This document shows, piece after piece, positions 1 to 9,770 of a stretch of DNA of 64,000 bases. Source of the stretch: Scalesia atractyloides. Its lineage: Eukaryota; Streptophyta; Magnoliopsida; Asterales; Asteraceae. A program made the translations under genes and the position numbers. The stretch is taken from positions 33,512,341 through 33,576,340 of the forward strand of contig CAMTDV010000012.1 in NCBI GenBank assembly GCA_947069175.1. Reading direction: 5' to 3'. The notes below the pieces were generated by a model, which was given only the letters and a program-made list of their open reading frames with translations, was not told the origin of the DNA and did not search any database. The first letter of the stretch is position 1. Each line of letters starts with the position of its first letter.

Positions 1-427
1 AAAGACGTTCCAGTGGAATATTCACAGTGTTGATCTTCTTCACGGGATGGGACTTTCTTGCTTGCTTCCCTTTCTGGCATGATACACAAACGTCTTGAAG
101 ATGAAAGTTCTTCACTGGTACACCATTCACTAGATTGTTCTTCACCAAATAGTTCATTTTTCTCAGGTGAATGTGTCCCATACGTCTATGCCAAGAGATT
201 GATTCCTTCTCGGTGGCTTTAGAGACAAAACATGTGACTTTTGCAGATGTTGTAATAGCTTGGCTCATATCAAGAATATACAAATCATTAATTCTTAGAG
301 CCGACAGGAGAATCCATTCCTTGGGGATCTTGAATCCAGGCTTCAGCACATAACATCCGGCATCATCAAAATGTACCGTGAACTTCTTGTCGCATATTTG
401 AGAAACGCTAAGAAGATTGTGATCAAT
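1..427 (-). pseudogene. Copia C1 GAG-pre-integrase / start of integrase
   Basis: Reverse-strand translation gives a typical GAG-pre-integrase segment: residues NLLSVSQICD near base 400, then SWHRRMGHIHLRKMNYL near 150-200 and a CVSCQKGKQ zinc-binding segment near 70-100. These are the conserved histidines and cysteines at the junction of protease and integrase in copia Pol. The frame is open across this stretch and runs off the left edge, so the catalytic integrase core is outside the window. It belongs to the same polyprotein as the protease just upstream. Confidence 0.8.
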
Positions 428-658
428 TTACCGCACATAATTGATCTTGTCGAAGCTCACAACACCATTGGAGACCATTCCTTCTCCAGTGATGTATCCA
501 CTTTTGTCACCAGCAAAAGCAACATAACCACCCCTTATGCTTTTCACATCATATAGGAGCCGCAAGTCGCCCGTAATGTGCCTTGATGCTCCACTGTCAA
601 CAATCCAATGACTGTTTACAATTCCTCCTGGAACACCCTGCACATTGCACAAACAAGA
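428..658 (-). pseudogene. Copia C1 aspartic protease
   Basis: The segment contains WIVDSGASRHITGD, the copia retropepsin active-site region (D-S-G triad). It is followed by a VAFAGDKSGYITGEG stretch that matches the usual loop and flap region. It follows the basic gag C-terminus on the minus strand, separated by a stop near base 659, so the polyprotein is not continuous. In life the enzyme would cleave the Gag-Pol polyprotein inside the virus-like particle. It is part of a dead element. Confidence 0.85.
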
Positions 659-2698
659 TTAGTTTGAGATGGGGAACCAAGCCTTAGTGGTCTTGGGTCG
701 TCCTTTATCATCGAGAAATGTAATCTTAATTTCTTGATGATTAACAAACTGAGAAACTCCTTTTAAACCATTACCGGTCTTCTGTTTCCAAGATCCTTGT
801 TTATTACCAGATTTACTATTATTTACAGCTTTAACAGTGTCTGGTTTTATTGACTTTGAAGATCTTTGATCCTTTTTCGAAGAATCCGATTTTAAAGCTT
901 TCTCAGCTGCTTTTACTTGTTTACGCTTTTGTTTCTCTTTTTGATCTTTAGTAATTCGTTTATCTTGTGTCGGAGAAACAGATTTACGTTTGCAAGTTGG
1001 TTCATGAGGGGTTTTCTCTATACATCTTGATTTGGCTGGATTTAACAATCCTTTATAATGTGGCCAAATTCTCCACATTTGAAACAAGTTCTCCTTTCAA
1101 CAAAACTAGGAGATCGTGTTTCTCGGCTTGATGTTGAACTTGTTAATCCTGAGGTACTGGGTTCATTTTCATTACATCCATCAGTGTGTTGGGTGTAATT
1201 GTTTTGACTATTTCTTTTCAAAATCTTAACTTTCTTTACAAAATCAACATTAGATTTTCCTTGAAAAGTTTCGACTTTATCGGTACCTTTAGAACACACA
1301 AATTTAACAGTTTTAGCCTTTTTATGGTAACGAGAGCCTTTTGCTTCAACCTTTGGTTGAGAAACTGTAGGCTTTTCAACTCGCTTCCATTTTTTTCTTT
1401 TGAAGTGGATAATGGTTGTGTTTTGGTGGGCTTTTTCTTCTCTAAAGGTGTGGTTTTTGACTTTCCAAACACCTGATCTATAGAGATTGGATTTACGTTT
1501 TTAATTGGAAAATCTTTGTTTGAATAGATTTTCTTATCTCCAACCAAAGTATACAACACATTATCTACTTCTTGTGTAGACACACTTGTCTTCACAGATT
1601 TCTTAGGAACAGTCTCTTGATTCTCAACAGATTGAGTACTAAGAGTAGCAGGAGATTCTACTATTTTCCTTTCATCAAGAGGTTGATCCTAATCATCATT
1701 TCTTGATTCATCATCTGATGTATCATCCTCTTCTTCATCAGACGATGAACTTTCTGGCTTGCTTGGTTCTTGAGAGGAATTGCCTAGTTTGAACCCTAAC
1801 CCTGCTGTGAATTCCTCAGGATTCAAAGGTACAGAGGGTTTAAAACGAGGCATCTCCTTTTCAACAGGCATTTTTGTATACTTGTGTTTCATTGGGGGTG
1901 GACACGACTTATACCCTATGCATTGAGCATCTCCCTTTAGTTTTTGAACTTCAATAATATGATCAAGCACATATTAGGAGTTAGAATAACTTTCCAATTT
2001 GCGTTTGATCGAATCATATTCGCATTTGGCGATGGCTAACTCTTTCTTTGTTTCTTCTAGGAGATTAATGTAGTTATTAATTCCTATCTGTTTATTCAAA
2101 ACTGTTTTTGTCAATTCAGAAACACTCTTCTTAAGGGTTTCTATTACAGATTTGAATTCTTTTTCATTTCTAGTTAGCGCCAAATTCGCCTCTTTGCATT
2201 TTGATAGTTCAACAACTAAATTCTGATTATGACTGTTGACGGTTTCATATTTTATTTTCAACTCAACACAGTCATTGCAAACAGTAGGAGGGTCAGAATT
2301 TACCTGTTTTGAAGAACCTTCAACATTTTCCATAAAGGCAGTGTGATGATGAAAAGTTGCACCATATGTAGAGAGTGCCTCTGTCTCTTTTCCCGCAGCT
2401 TCTGCATTCCTCTTCATACCCACCTTTTCACTCTTCAATAACTCAGCTTCACTCATCAATTCTTCAACCTCAGCATCACTTCCTTTCTTCACATTAGAAT
2501 CAGATCCATAACCATCTGAACTTGAACATTCTCATCAGAACTACCAGCATCCCCAGATGTGTCATCATTATTTGGAGTGTTGATGTTGTGATCATGCTTG
2601 ATTTGATCCATGATCCTTGCATAGCATGCAGTTCTTCCATTGTTCTCTGTTCCCAACTGTACTGACCAATCGCATCCTTCATCAGATTGAACTACCAA
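659..2698 (-). pseudogene. Copia C1 Gag C-terminal half: coiled coil, acidic patch, second zinc knuckle, basic tail
   Basis: Several adjacent minus-strand frames make one decayed Gag C-terminal half. From the N side: an ALVVQSDEGCDWSVQLG segment typical of plant copia Gag (about 2640-2698); a long coiled coil rich in E/K/L heptads (1974-2490); a serine/acidic patch (SSSSDEEEDD, near 1700-1750); a K/T-rich linker (1236-1680); a CCHC knuckle CFKCGEFGHIIKDC (about 1042-1085); and a strongly basic K/Q-rich tail (659-1040). Stops at about 1971-1973, 1686-1688 and 1236, and a frame change near 1240-1300, break it. Gag would form the particle and bind RNA through the knuckles and basic tail. Confidence 0.75.
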
Positions 2699-2930
2699 AG
2701 CTCTATGCGTGTTTGAAGGTCCTGATTGATTGGTGTTGTTAGAGTTGCCAACAGCTACTATTCTTCTTTCATTATTGTACTGTGATGTTTTGGATGGTTG
2801 AGACTGATTACGAAAGGGGTTGGGATTTCCTTCCTTGTTGGGTCTTGTGCATTCCCGCTTGAAGTGACCTCTTTCTCCGCAGTTGAAGCAAGTAACGGCG
2901 GTTTTGTCAAAGAAGTATTTTGTATCCTTT
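2699..2930 (-). pseudogene. Copia C1 Gag first zinc knuckle
   Basis: In the third minus frame the segment around 2800-2905 reads CFNCGERGHFKREC followed by a TRPNKEGNPNPF basic stretch, a canonical CX2CX4HX4C retroviral-type knuckle. It is out of frame with the upstream Gag segment (frameshift near 2910-2940) and is followed by the ALVVQ segment. Together with the second knuckle near 1042-1085 this gives a Gag with two widely separated knuckles, which is unusual for short copia Gags but known in large-Gag lineages. Confidence 0.7.
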
Positions 2931-4292
2931 CTTGCTTTCCAAACTGGTTTTCCCCGTTCTTCTCATATAATCCTTCGCTCTTCTCATAGCACTTGCAAAT
3001 GCCCACTTGATGTCCATCAACTCCATTTCATCTCGGTCAATTTGTTCATAGTCTTCGTTTGTCAAATTAATGTTCCCTATTTGACCGGCAACTAAACCAC
3101 AATACGCACTGACCATGGTATTTAGAAGTTCTGCATGTTCTTGTGCAACTTCTATGTTGATTTTGGAGAGATTTGACGTGTCAAGTTTGACAGTGTTGGG
3201 ATTTGCCGATTGACTGTTGTTTCCATAGAAAGCTTGTTGAGGAGCTTGCTGTGGAGTTTTATGCGCTAAATCCCTTGGCTATGGAAGGAAGGCTTTCGGA
3301 TCAAAAGTCTGTCCATAGGCTTGATTACTCAAACCTGTAGACTGACTTGATTGAACTGGTTGGGGTAGAAAAGGGTTCACGTTTGACACAAACATGGTCT
3401 GCAGCTTCGGTTGCTGACTTGAGCTTGTACCAGCATTTATACCTCCAAAATACATTTCAGGGTTTTGTGGAGCATAGACTCGTTGTGCCTTCCGGAGTTC
3501 TTCTTCATTCTTGTTCTCCAGTTTCTGCACAAATTCATAAATACTAATTGAGTCCAAAACACCTGTATGTTTTAAAAGATCAATAAATTGACCCCATTTC
3601 GGTGGTAAAGTATCAGCAAATCGCATCACAATTTCTTATGGTGCTGCTAACACTTTATACGAGTACAATTCGCTGAGAAGATGATAAAACCGAGTGGTCA
3701 TATCATTCAAGGTTTCGTTCCATGAACATGAAACCTTCAAACTCTTTCTTGAGCAGATCATGCCGAATCTTCCTGGTAGCAGCGTTACCTTCACCTCTTG
3801 CTTCCAAAGTGTCCCACAAATTTTCGTTGTAGTACAATACACAAACTGATGATAAATGTCTTTATGCAGAGCTTGTGTGAGGATAGCAAATGCCTTTTTC
3901 TCTAGATCGTAAGCTTTCTTGTCACTTTCGACTAGATTAGCCAATGTGGTTGGATTTGATCCAGCTTCTTCAAGTGCTTCATTGTAGGGGGTAGTGAAAC
4001 ACGTCCACAATTCCGTGTTTTGACCGAAAACATACGTATGAAAACAACTTTTCCATGAAGGATAATCGTTCATGTGATTAAATTTCGGCGGTTGGTTATT
4101 ACTCCCTGTTTCACTTTCGCTCATTAGCAGAGTTTGGATGCTTTGATTCTGATTCGCAACACACGCCCATTGATTTGCAGAGATCATTGCTGTATGTTGA
4201 GGCATCAAAGATTTTACCCATGATGTTGCGGAGCTTTGCGAAGACTCCTGATTTGAGCTTGAACAACTCCAATCCCACGGGTTAGAACTCAT
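2907..4292 (-). pseudogene. Copia C1 Gag N-terminal region (UBN2-type)
   Basis: The start codon at 4292 opens a Gag that begins MSSNPWDWSC. It contains NQPPKFNHMNDYPSWKSCF (the conserved 'substrate W' Gag start), the EKKAFAILTQALHKDIYHQF helix region and an MTTRFYHLLSEL segment; these match the UBN2/retrotran_gag_2 fold of copia Gag. In-frame stops interrupt it at 3636-3638 (TAA) and 3279-3281 (TAG). After each the same frame stays recognisable (MRFADTLPPKWGQFIDLL; then NTMVSAYCGLVAGQIGN), so these are point nonsense changes. The frame finally breaks near 2906. It lies about 660 bp downstream of the primer site. Confidence 0.8.
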
Positions 4293-4938
4293 TATATTTT
4301 CTTGTTTTATGAAAATTTAAAGGTTTAAAGTTTCAAAATTATAATTACCGTTTAAAAATTCACAGATCTGAAAATATGATAAATTCTTAAAATCACAAAG
4401 GCTTGAAAAACACGAAAAACAAACAACAGTTGTTTCGTGCGAGACACCTGTTTCGTGCAAACGAGACAGCTATTTCGTGCGGGTCAAGTGTTTTCGTGCG
4501 GATCAAATGACTCGTACGAATCTCTTCGCTCGCACAAAATGCTTTGTTCAGCGTTTTTCATAGAACACTTTTCAGAAATGGTTTGGTGAAAAATTTCCGT
4601 TCTTGTTCATACCTGCTTTTCGAAAATACCTGTTGTCTTACCCACTTTTAGTTAAAACACAGATTTTTAACAGTCCATAGTCCAAGTCCAGATCCAAGTC
4701 AGAAAATGTCAACCTTCCAAACAAATCAGATTCAATTTTTTGCAGATTTCTTCTTCAAGGGTGTTCTTCAGAAAAATTTTACCATAAAATTTTCTGCATG
4801 CAGCAGATTTTAACCATGTTTTAAGTTAGTTATCTATCCAAAACTTAAGTTTTCTGCTGGAGGCTCAAGAACACTTCAGAAATCTTCAAACTAGCTCAGA
4901 CACAACTAAGCCTGGTTTTGAACAAGCAAAGAGCCAAA
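4293..4938 (-). other. Copia C1 leader between primer site and gag, with TTTCGTGCGA-like repeats
   Basis: No open frame is evident here. Between about 4430 and 4560 the motif TTTCGTGCG(A/G) and variants (TTCGTGCAAACGAGAC, ACTCGTACGAATC, TCGCACAAAA) recur six or more times. The same motif family forms a tandem array in the LTR at 5338-5462, so leader and LTR repeats look related. Confidence 0.6.
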
Positions 4939-4950
4939 GCTCTGATACCA
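4939..4950 (-). promoter_or_regulatory. Primer binding site (tRNA-iMet type) of C1
   Basis: The minus strand reads TGGTATCAGAGC two bases inside the LTR end, the standard plant site complementary to the 3' end of initiator methionine tRNA. It fixes the orientation and the inner LTR boundary. Confidence 0.9.
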
Positions 4951-4952
4951 CT

Positions 4953-5691
4953 TGTAGGTCCACATGCGGATGGTGTTAAACCAGTTCCTTGTTCAAATGA
5001 CATACACACAAGTGCGGAATCCAAGTGTGCATGCAACCAAAGCAAAGTAAAGAACACGGGGTAACCAAAGATTCACTATCTTGATTAATGATTGAGAACT
5101 AGTACAAACATATACACACAATGCTCGTATGACTCAAACAAACTTGTTGTGTTCTTGTGTCTTCGTCTTCAGAGAGAATACTGAGAGGCTCACTCAGACC
5201 AACTAGCTAACCCTCATTGAGAGGTGCATGTCTGCTTATATAGTGTCCAAGCTGGTCACTCGTACGAAAACAAGTTGCCAGACATACGAAACACACTATT
5301 ACACACGAGACACAACTCCAGGATTTGGTACGAGTCACTGTTTCGTATGAAATGCTTGTGTTTCGTACAAAATGCTTGTGTTTCGTACGAAATGCTTGTG
5401 TTTCGTACGAAATCTCCTTGATTCGTATGAAACCTGTGTTTCGTACGAAATCTCTTGATTCGCACAGAATCCTTCTTCTTGGAGAACGTGTGTAGACTTG
5501 ACGTTTACAAGACTTACCAGTATGCACATATGCAACTGATTAACAATGACAAGCTAAGATGTCATACTAGATCAAGATAGGAAGATATCTTGATCTATTC
5601 GACACGACCAACCTATACAGACACTTGAGCAAAGACCGTACAATTACAACTGTAATTAAGAACAAGTGACAGACACAAAACTGTATCAACA
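4953..5691 (-). repeat. 5' LTR of copia C1
   Basis: On the minus strand the LTR begins TGTTGATACAG (5691 side) and ends GGACCTACA (4953 side), giving TG...CA ends of about 739 bp. The inner end abuts the primer site; the outer end abuts C2 gag coding sequence. A TATA-like stretch (TATATAAG on minus) lies at 5235-5242. A tandem array of TTTCGTACGAAA palindromes spans 5338-5462. The partner LTR is off the window, so the boundary rests on the ends and context only. Confidence 0.8.
5338..5462. repeat. Tandem TTTCGTACGAAAT minisatellite in C1 LTR
   Basis: Units of about 20 bp containing the 12-bp palindrome TTTCGTACGAAA (variants TATGAA, TACAAA) repeat head to tail about six times, with the spacing GCTTGTG in the best copies. 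Long translated frames across it are artefacts of the repeat. Confidence 0.85.
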
Positions 5692-6635
5692 GTAAGTAAT
5701 GCTAGGTGTTCTTCTGCACTTTTGACACTTAGAGGCATAGACTTAGAACTGCTGTTACTTGATTGTTGTCTCTTAGCCCCCGACGAGCCTCCTGAAGCAG
5801 CAACAAAACATAATTCTCCATCAGAATTTGTCACGATCTGTTCATTCTCACATGAGAGAAACGCAGTTGCAGTGACACTAGAAGCATTGTTGGAAGACGA
5901 AGGTGTAAGACCTTTATATATCCCCGGATCTTGAACCTAATCATAACCCGTTTCCTTCTTCTTCATATTGAGCTCATAAGCTGTCAATTTCCCAACAACC
6001 TCTTCTAAGTCTTTCTTTTCATAAGCAGCTTCACCCTTAATCATCAACGTGTAAATATCCCACTTTGCAGGTAAAGCATCCAGCAACTTGTCGTTTATCT
6101 CCATATCTGTGTATCCCTCTATGTCATAATTGTCTATTTCTGACATCAGATGATAATATCTCGTGATAATATCTTCTAGGGACTCATTTCTCATGCCTTT
6201 AAACACAGCAAACTGTTTCTTCAGAAGATCAACCTTATTCTTCTTCACATCTGTATTGCCCTCATACCTCTTATCTAGGGCATCCCACATCTCCTTTGAT
6301 GTTGTATAACGCTTGAATGGGTGTTTGATGCCATCAGGTAACGACATCTTGATAGCAGCTAAGGCCTTCTTTTCAGATTCATACATTCTCTTTTCAGCTT
6401 CAGACACATTGACATAAACAGTAACACGCTGTCTTCCCTCAAAATCATGTGTTGGGTTAGCGTACCCATCTTGAATACAGATCCACTTCCATGTGTCCTG
6501 ATATTCAATAAAGGATTGAAATCTATCCTTCCAAGTAAGATAGTTCTCCACCTTCAGCATCTTTGGAGGTTTATTTGTGCTACCAGCCTCATGCTCCATC
6601 CTCAACAGCTCATTTAAGTTTGACATATTCGACAT
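5692..6635 (-). pseudogene. Copia C2 Gag (UBN2-type), cut by C1
   Basis: The start at 6635 opens MSNMSNLNELLRMEHEAG, then KPPKMLKVENYLTWKDRF (substrate-W motif), MWDALDKRYEGNTDVKKNK and RYYHLMSEIDNYDIEGY, a clear copia Gag. The frame is open for 232 codons to a TAG at 5937-5939. After that stop the same frame continues (VQDPGIYKGLTPSSSNN... AEEHLALLT), so this is a single nonsense change, probably CAG to TAG. Coding similarity ends exactly at 5692, where the C1 LTR begins. It would form the particle shell of C2. Confidence 0.85.
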
Positions 6636-7453
6636 TTTTACCGAACCGGCTCGTTAAAAACGTTAAAACTTGTCCGAAATGAGTGGTTACCAAATTATAC
6701 TATTAGACTCGTCCCGTCGATACAATTCTAACGATATATATTGTCCAATTATGATTTTTAGAATTTCCGTGCCTCTTTTTTTGTCCTAAAAATCAACCGA
6801 GTCTAACTGTCCAAACGGTTCATCAAAATTGTCTATGGATCAATTTCTATATCCGAAAACGTTTAACTCTGGTTACGTCAGCTGATTAAGTTTCCACCTT
6901 TTTGTTGATAATCCGGAACAGTACCGAATCCGAAATGGTAACTCTGATTGACAATTCGAGATGCAATTCCGGAACAGTAATCCGAGTTGACAATCCGAAA
7001 TGATGATCTGGAATAGTGATCCGAGATGAAATCCGGAATGCACTATTCTGATCTGAAATGAAACTCCGGAATTGTTCTGATCCGAAATGGAAATAGTTCC
7101 TGATCCGAGATGGAATCCGAAATAGCTTTTGATCCGAAATTCAATCCGAATTGGAATCCGAAATGGAATCCAAAATGGCTTTTATGATTCGAATTGCACT
7201 GTTTTCCTGATCCGAAATGCAGATTCGGGTCCGAAATTCAAGTCTTCAATCCGAATTACTATGCTTTTTAATCCGGAATGCAAGTCTTCAATCCGAGATG
7301 CCTGCTTCTAATCCGAAATACCTGCAAAAACACTAAAACAACCGTCAAAAACCCTAATTCAGCCGTCACAAACTTCAAAACTGCTTCCAAAACGCCCAAA
7401 AATCTAATTTTTCTGTTGTCACGATTATGACCCAGCAATAATCAAGAGCCGAA
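6636..7453 (-). other. Copia C2 leader with (A)TCCGAAATG repeats
   Basis: The region between primer site and gag is non-coding. From about 6918 to 7320 it is largely degenerate copies of ATCCGAAATGGAA and ATCCGGAAT (20 or so) written on the plus strand. It occupies the same position as the C1 leader repeats but has an unrelated motif. Confidence 0.65.
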
Positions 7454-7466
7454 TGCTATGATACCA
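7454..7466 (-). promoter_or_regulatory. Primer binding site of C2
   Basis: The minus strand reads TGGTATCATAGCA two bases inside the LTR, the variant methionine-tRNA primer site seen in many plant copia elements. It differs by one base from the TGGTATCAGAGC of C1. Confidence 0.85.
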
Positions 7467-7468
7467 AT

Positions 7469-7932
7469 TGTAGGTCCCCTAGTCCTTATGGATCTTGACA
7501 GAATCGTCTATCTAACCTAGAGTGCGGAATCCTCTAGATCAATTTTGCAGAACACGAACATAAACAGGAACAATCACACAAACACAATTCACTTTAAACC
7601 GTCTTCTATTGATTATCTAACACAATGTTTTACAATCAATTCAAGACTCTTTCTCTAAACCAGCAACTTAGCAATAGAACCAGCAACCTAAACCCTAATA
7701 CAAACCTTCCTTTATATAGAGTCAGTTTATGCAACTGGGCTAGTGTTTCCTACATGGACTGCTAATGGGTTTTAGGCCCAATTCGCCTACCATGCTCTCT
7801 TTTGTATCTAGTTCAGCCCAATTACTTCTAATTCACTATTACAAAACTAAACCCGCTAACCGTTTATCATTTTACTAATTACAAGATATCCAAAGACCAA
7901 ATCTAAGTTGTTGTCACAAATATGCACCAACA
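7469..7932 (-). repeat. 5' LTR of copia C2
   Basis: On the minus strand it begins TGTTGGTGCATATTTGTG (7932 side) and ends GGGGACCTACA (7469 side), about 464 bp with TG...CA ends. A TATA box (TATATAAA on minus) is at 7711-7718. The outer end abuts GCCGG, the first five bases of the presumed target duplication; the second copy is off window. Confidence 0.8.
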
Positions 7933-9770
7933 GCCGGTTCATCTTCTAGGTTAATGCCAAGGAAATGGGAACAATTAAGTGGGGTGGAGGAGAATGATGG
8001 AAGGTTGTACACACAGGACTGGGTCTGGGAGAGAATTAGAGATAGCATTGTGGGTGAGCCATGGGAGAGCAACAAGAGGTGACCAATTTCAAGGTTCAGT
8101 GACAAACGCCTTGAAGTGAAATTATGGAAATGAAGATGGTGAATGGTGTATCTACTACCATTCTGGAGAGGGTTGTACCGGAAAAGACAGTTAATGTGGA
8201 AGAGTTTCGGACGATTGGGATCGTCCAAATGTTTGAGAGGCTTGGATGTGAATGGGTCTTAGATTGGTGTGAGGATATCACACCACGGGTTTGTTTGGCG
8301 CCAGTCGCGAATGGTTTGCATCATTAAGGTTTAACAATAAGGATGGTCCACCGAACACGTGGCAGTTGGTTGGTGACACAGGCAGAGGTCAATGGTGATG
8401 TCCTTCGAGACCATGAACTGCATAGCCCGGTTTGATTCTTTGGGGGTCGACGAGTATTTTTACTACAACGTCGACCAATTTTTGTCTAATAAAGTAAATA
8501 CTGCAGATCCCGATGGTATGGTTGGATCAGTATTACCTTATTTGGATGGTGGGATGGCTTTGAGGAGCCAATTGTTGGTTGAAGGAAAAATTCTTCAACC
8601 CGTCTCTCTTGAGAACATCATGGTCAGGTTTGGAGACCGCGGGAAGTTGAAGGGGCCGGATTGTCGGGTTTTGCATGCACTATTATTTGGGGAACCAAAG
8701 TTGTCGTGGCGACAAATTGTAATGATGAATATGTGGGATACCCGTGAGTCTTACGTGCGTAAGATGATACCTTATGTGCGGTTGATTAGCACCATGATTG
8801 TGTAGCAAAACAGGCTACCACCAGAGTCACTGTGGGTTTCCAAACCGTGGACCAAATCTGCTTTGCATAGATGAAGCAACACCGAAAGATAAAGGTTCAA
8901 GTTTATGGTCATAAGTATACAATGTCTGATGATCAAGGGCACCAAATCCAGTTTGTTACCCGAGTGTGGCACAAGAAGCTGCACGAGAGGAGGAGATGAT
9001 AGATGAGGAAAATGAGGATGAGCCTCTAGGTCCGACGGGACCGCGACGAAGGTATGATAGGCCACACCAGGAAATTTCGGCAGGTGTAGCAAAGTTTGTG
9101 CCCAACCGGGGTATCCTAGCTACAACTGGGGACAGCAAGATGTATATGATAATGTCTCTGCGAGTATTAGGAAGAACCGGGAATATGAACAAAGGAGAAG
9201 GAAATGAGAGCAAAACTGGGAGGCCCAACAACAAGCTCATTGGGCCGAAGAGGTTGCCCACCGGGCTAAAGAACAGGAACAATGGGAGAGGCAACAAGAG
9301 TAATGAGCCATTCAGTAGGCCTATATGGTACAACAAGAATTGTATCGGGTGCAAGAGTTGTCCAGACGGCAAGCGTGGGAGGAGGAGCAGGAGCACTTCT
9401 GCATTGAGCATAATGTAATGAAGACCATCGATGGAATGCGATGGCCACAACTCAACAAATGGCAATAAATAATGCCAAACACCTCCACAACCAAGAACGC
9501 CATCATCGAGATTGGGAGGCGGGTCGACCGTACCAAGAACACACACCTTAGACGAATTATCAAAACCTCTTCGTCCCATCCGGACCTTCTGGCCCATCTC
9601 CACATTGGCCCGAAGGGGTCGATTCCAGTTTTATCCCGCCACATTTTCAGACACCTGCGGAAGGGGAAAGAGGGGCCCTTGATGATTTTCATGAGATGAT
9701 ATCAGCTCTCATTGAATATCCCTACCATCCATACCCGCCGGGTGATCCTAACAAGCGTTACCAGAAATAG
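7933..9770 (+). pseudogene. Athila-like Ty3/gypsy ORF1 (Gag-like), decayed (element A1)
   Basis: Plus-strand coding remnants in shifting frames. The clearest is 8392-8805 (DGMVGSVLPYLDGGM ... MWDTRESYVRKMIPYVRLIS), followed by an acidic segment (EEEMIDEENEDEP, about 8985-9030) and a Q/R/W-rich tail. In another frame the tail ends EMISALIEYPYHPYPPGDP at 9770 (TAG). The order (globular segment, 'IPYGRLI'-like motif, acidic patch, glutamine/arginine-rich tail) fits the ORF1 of plant Athila/Tat elements. The N-terminal part before 8330 is badly broken. No protease, RT or integrase follows, so this copy is deleted or non-autonomous. Lineage confidence is moderate. Confidence 0.5.

Larger units (their letters stand above)
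1..5691 (-). mobile_element. Ty1/copia retrotransposon C1, 5' part, truncated by window edge
   Basis: Minus-strand copia element. Its 5' LTR (4953-5691) is followed by a tRNA-Met-type primer site, a repeat-rich leader, a long gag and the start of pol (protease, GAG-pre-integrase). The rest of pol and the 3' LTR lie beyond base 1. Stops and frameshifts in gag show it is dead. It is inserted in the gag of copia element C2: C2 coding sequence runs up to base 5692 and then stops abruptly at the LTR end. The long coiled-coil gag with two zinc knuckles resembles SIRE/Maximus-type copia elements; the lineage call is inference. Confidence 0.85.
5692..7932 (-). mobile_element. Ty1/copia retrotransposon C2, 5' part
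   Basis: Minus-strand copia element made of 5' LTR (7469-7932), primer site, leader and gag. It is interrupted at 5691/5692 by C1. Everything downstream of mid-gag is off the window to the left of C1. Its outer LTR end (7932) meets Athila-like sequence, so C2 is itself an insertion. It belongs to a different copia family from C1: the Gag starts and leader repeats differ. Confidence 0.8.

Noticed and set aside
5207..5535. Repeat-peptide ORFs (FVRNTSISYET)
   Set aside because: Products of the TTTCGTACGAAA minisatellite in the C1 LTR.
8956..9603. Long minus-strand ORF of 215 codons
   Set aside because: Shadow of the plus-strand Athila-like ORF1; low-complexity leucine/proline content and no domain.
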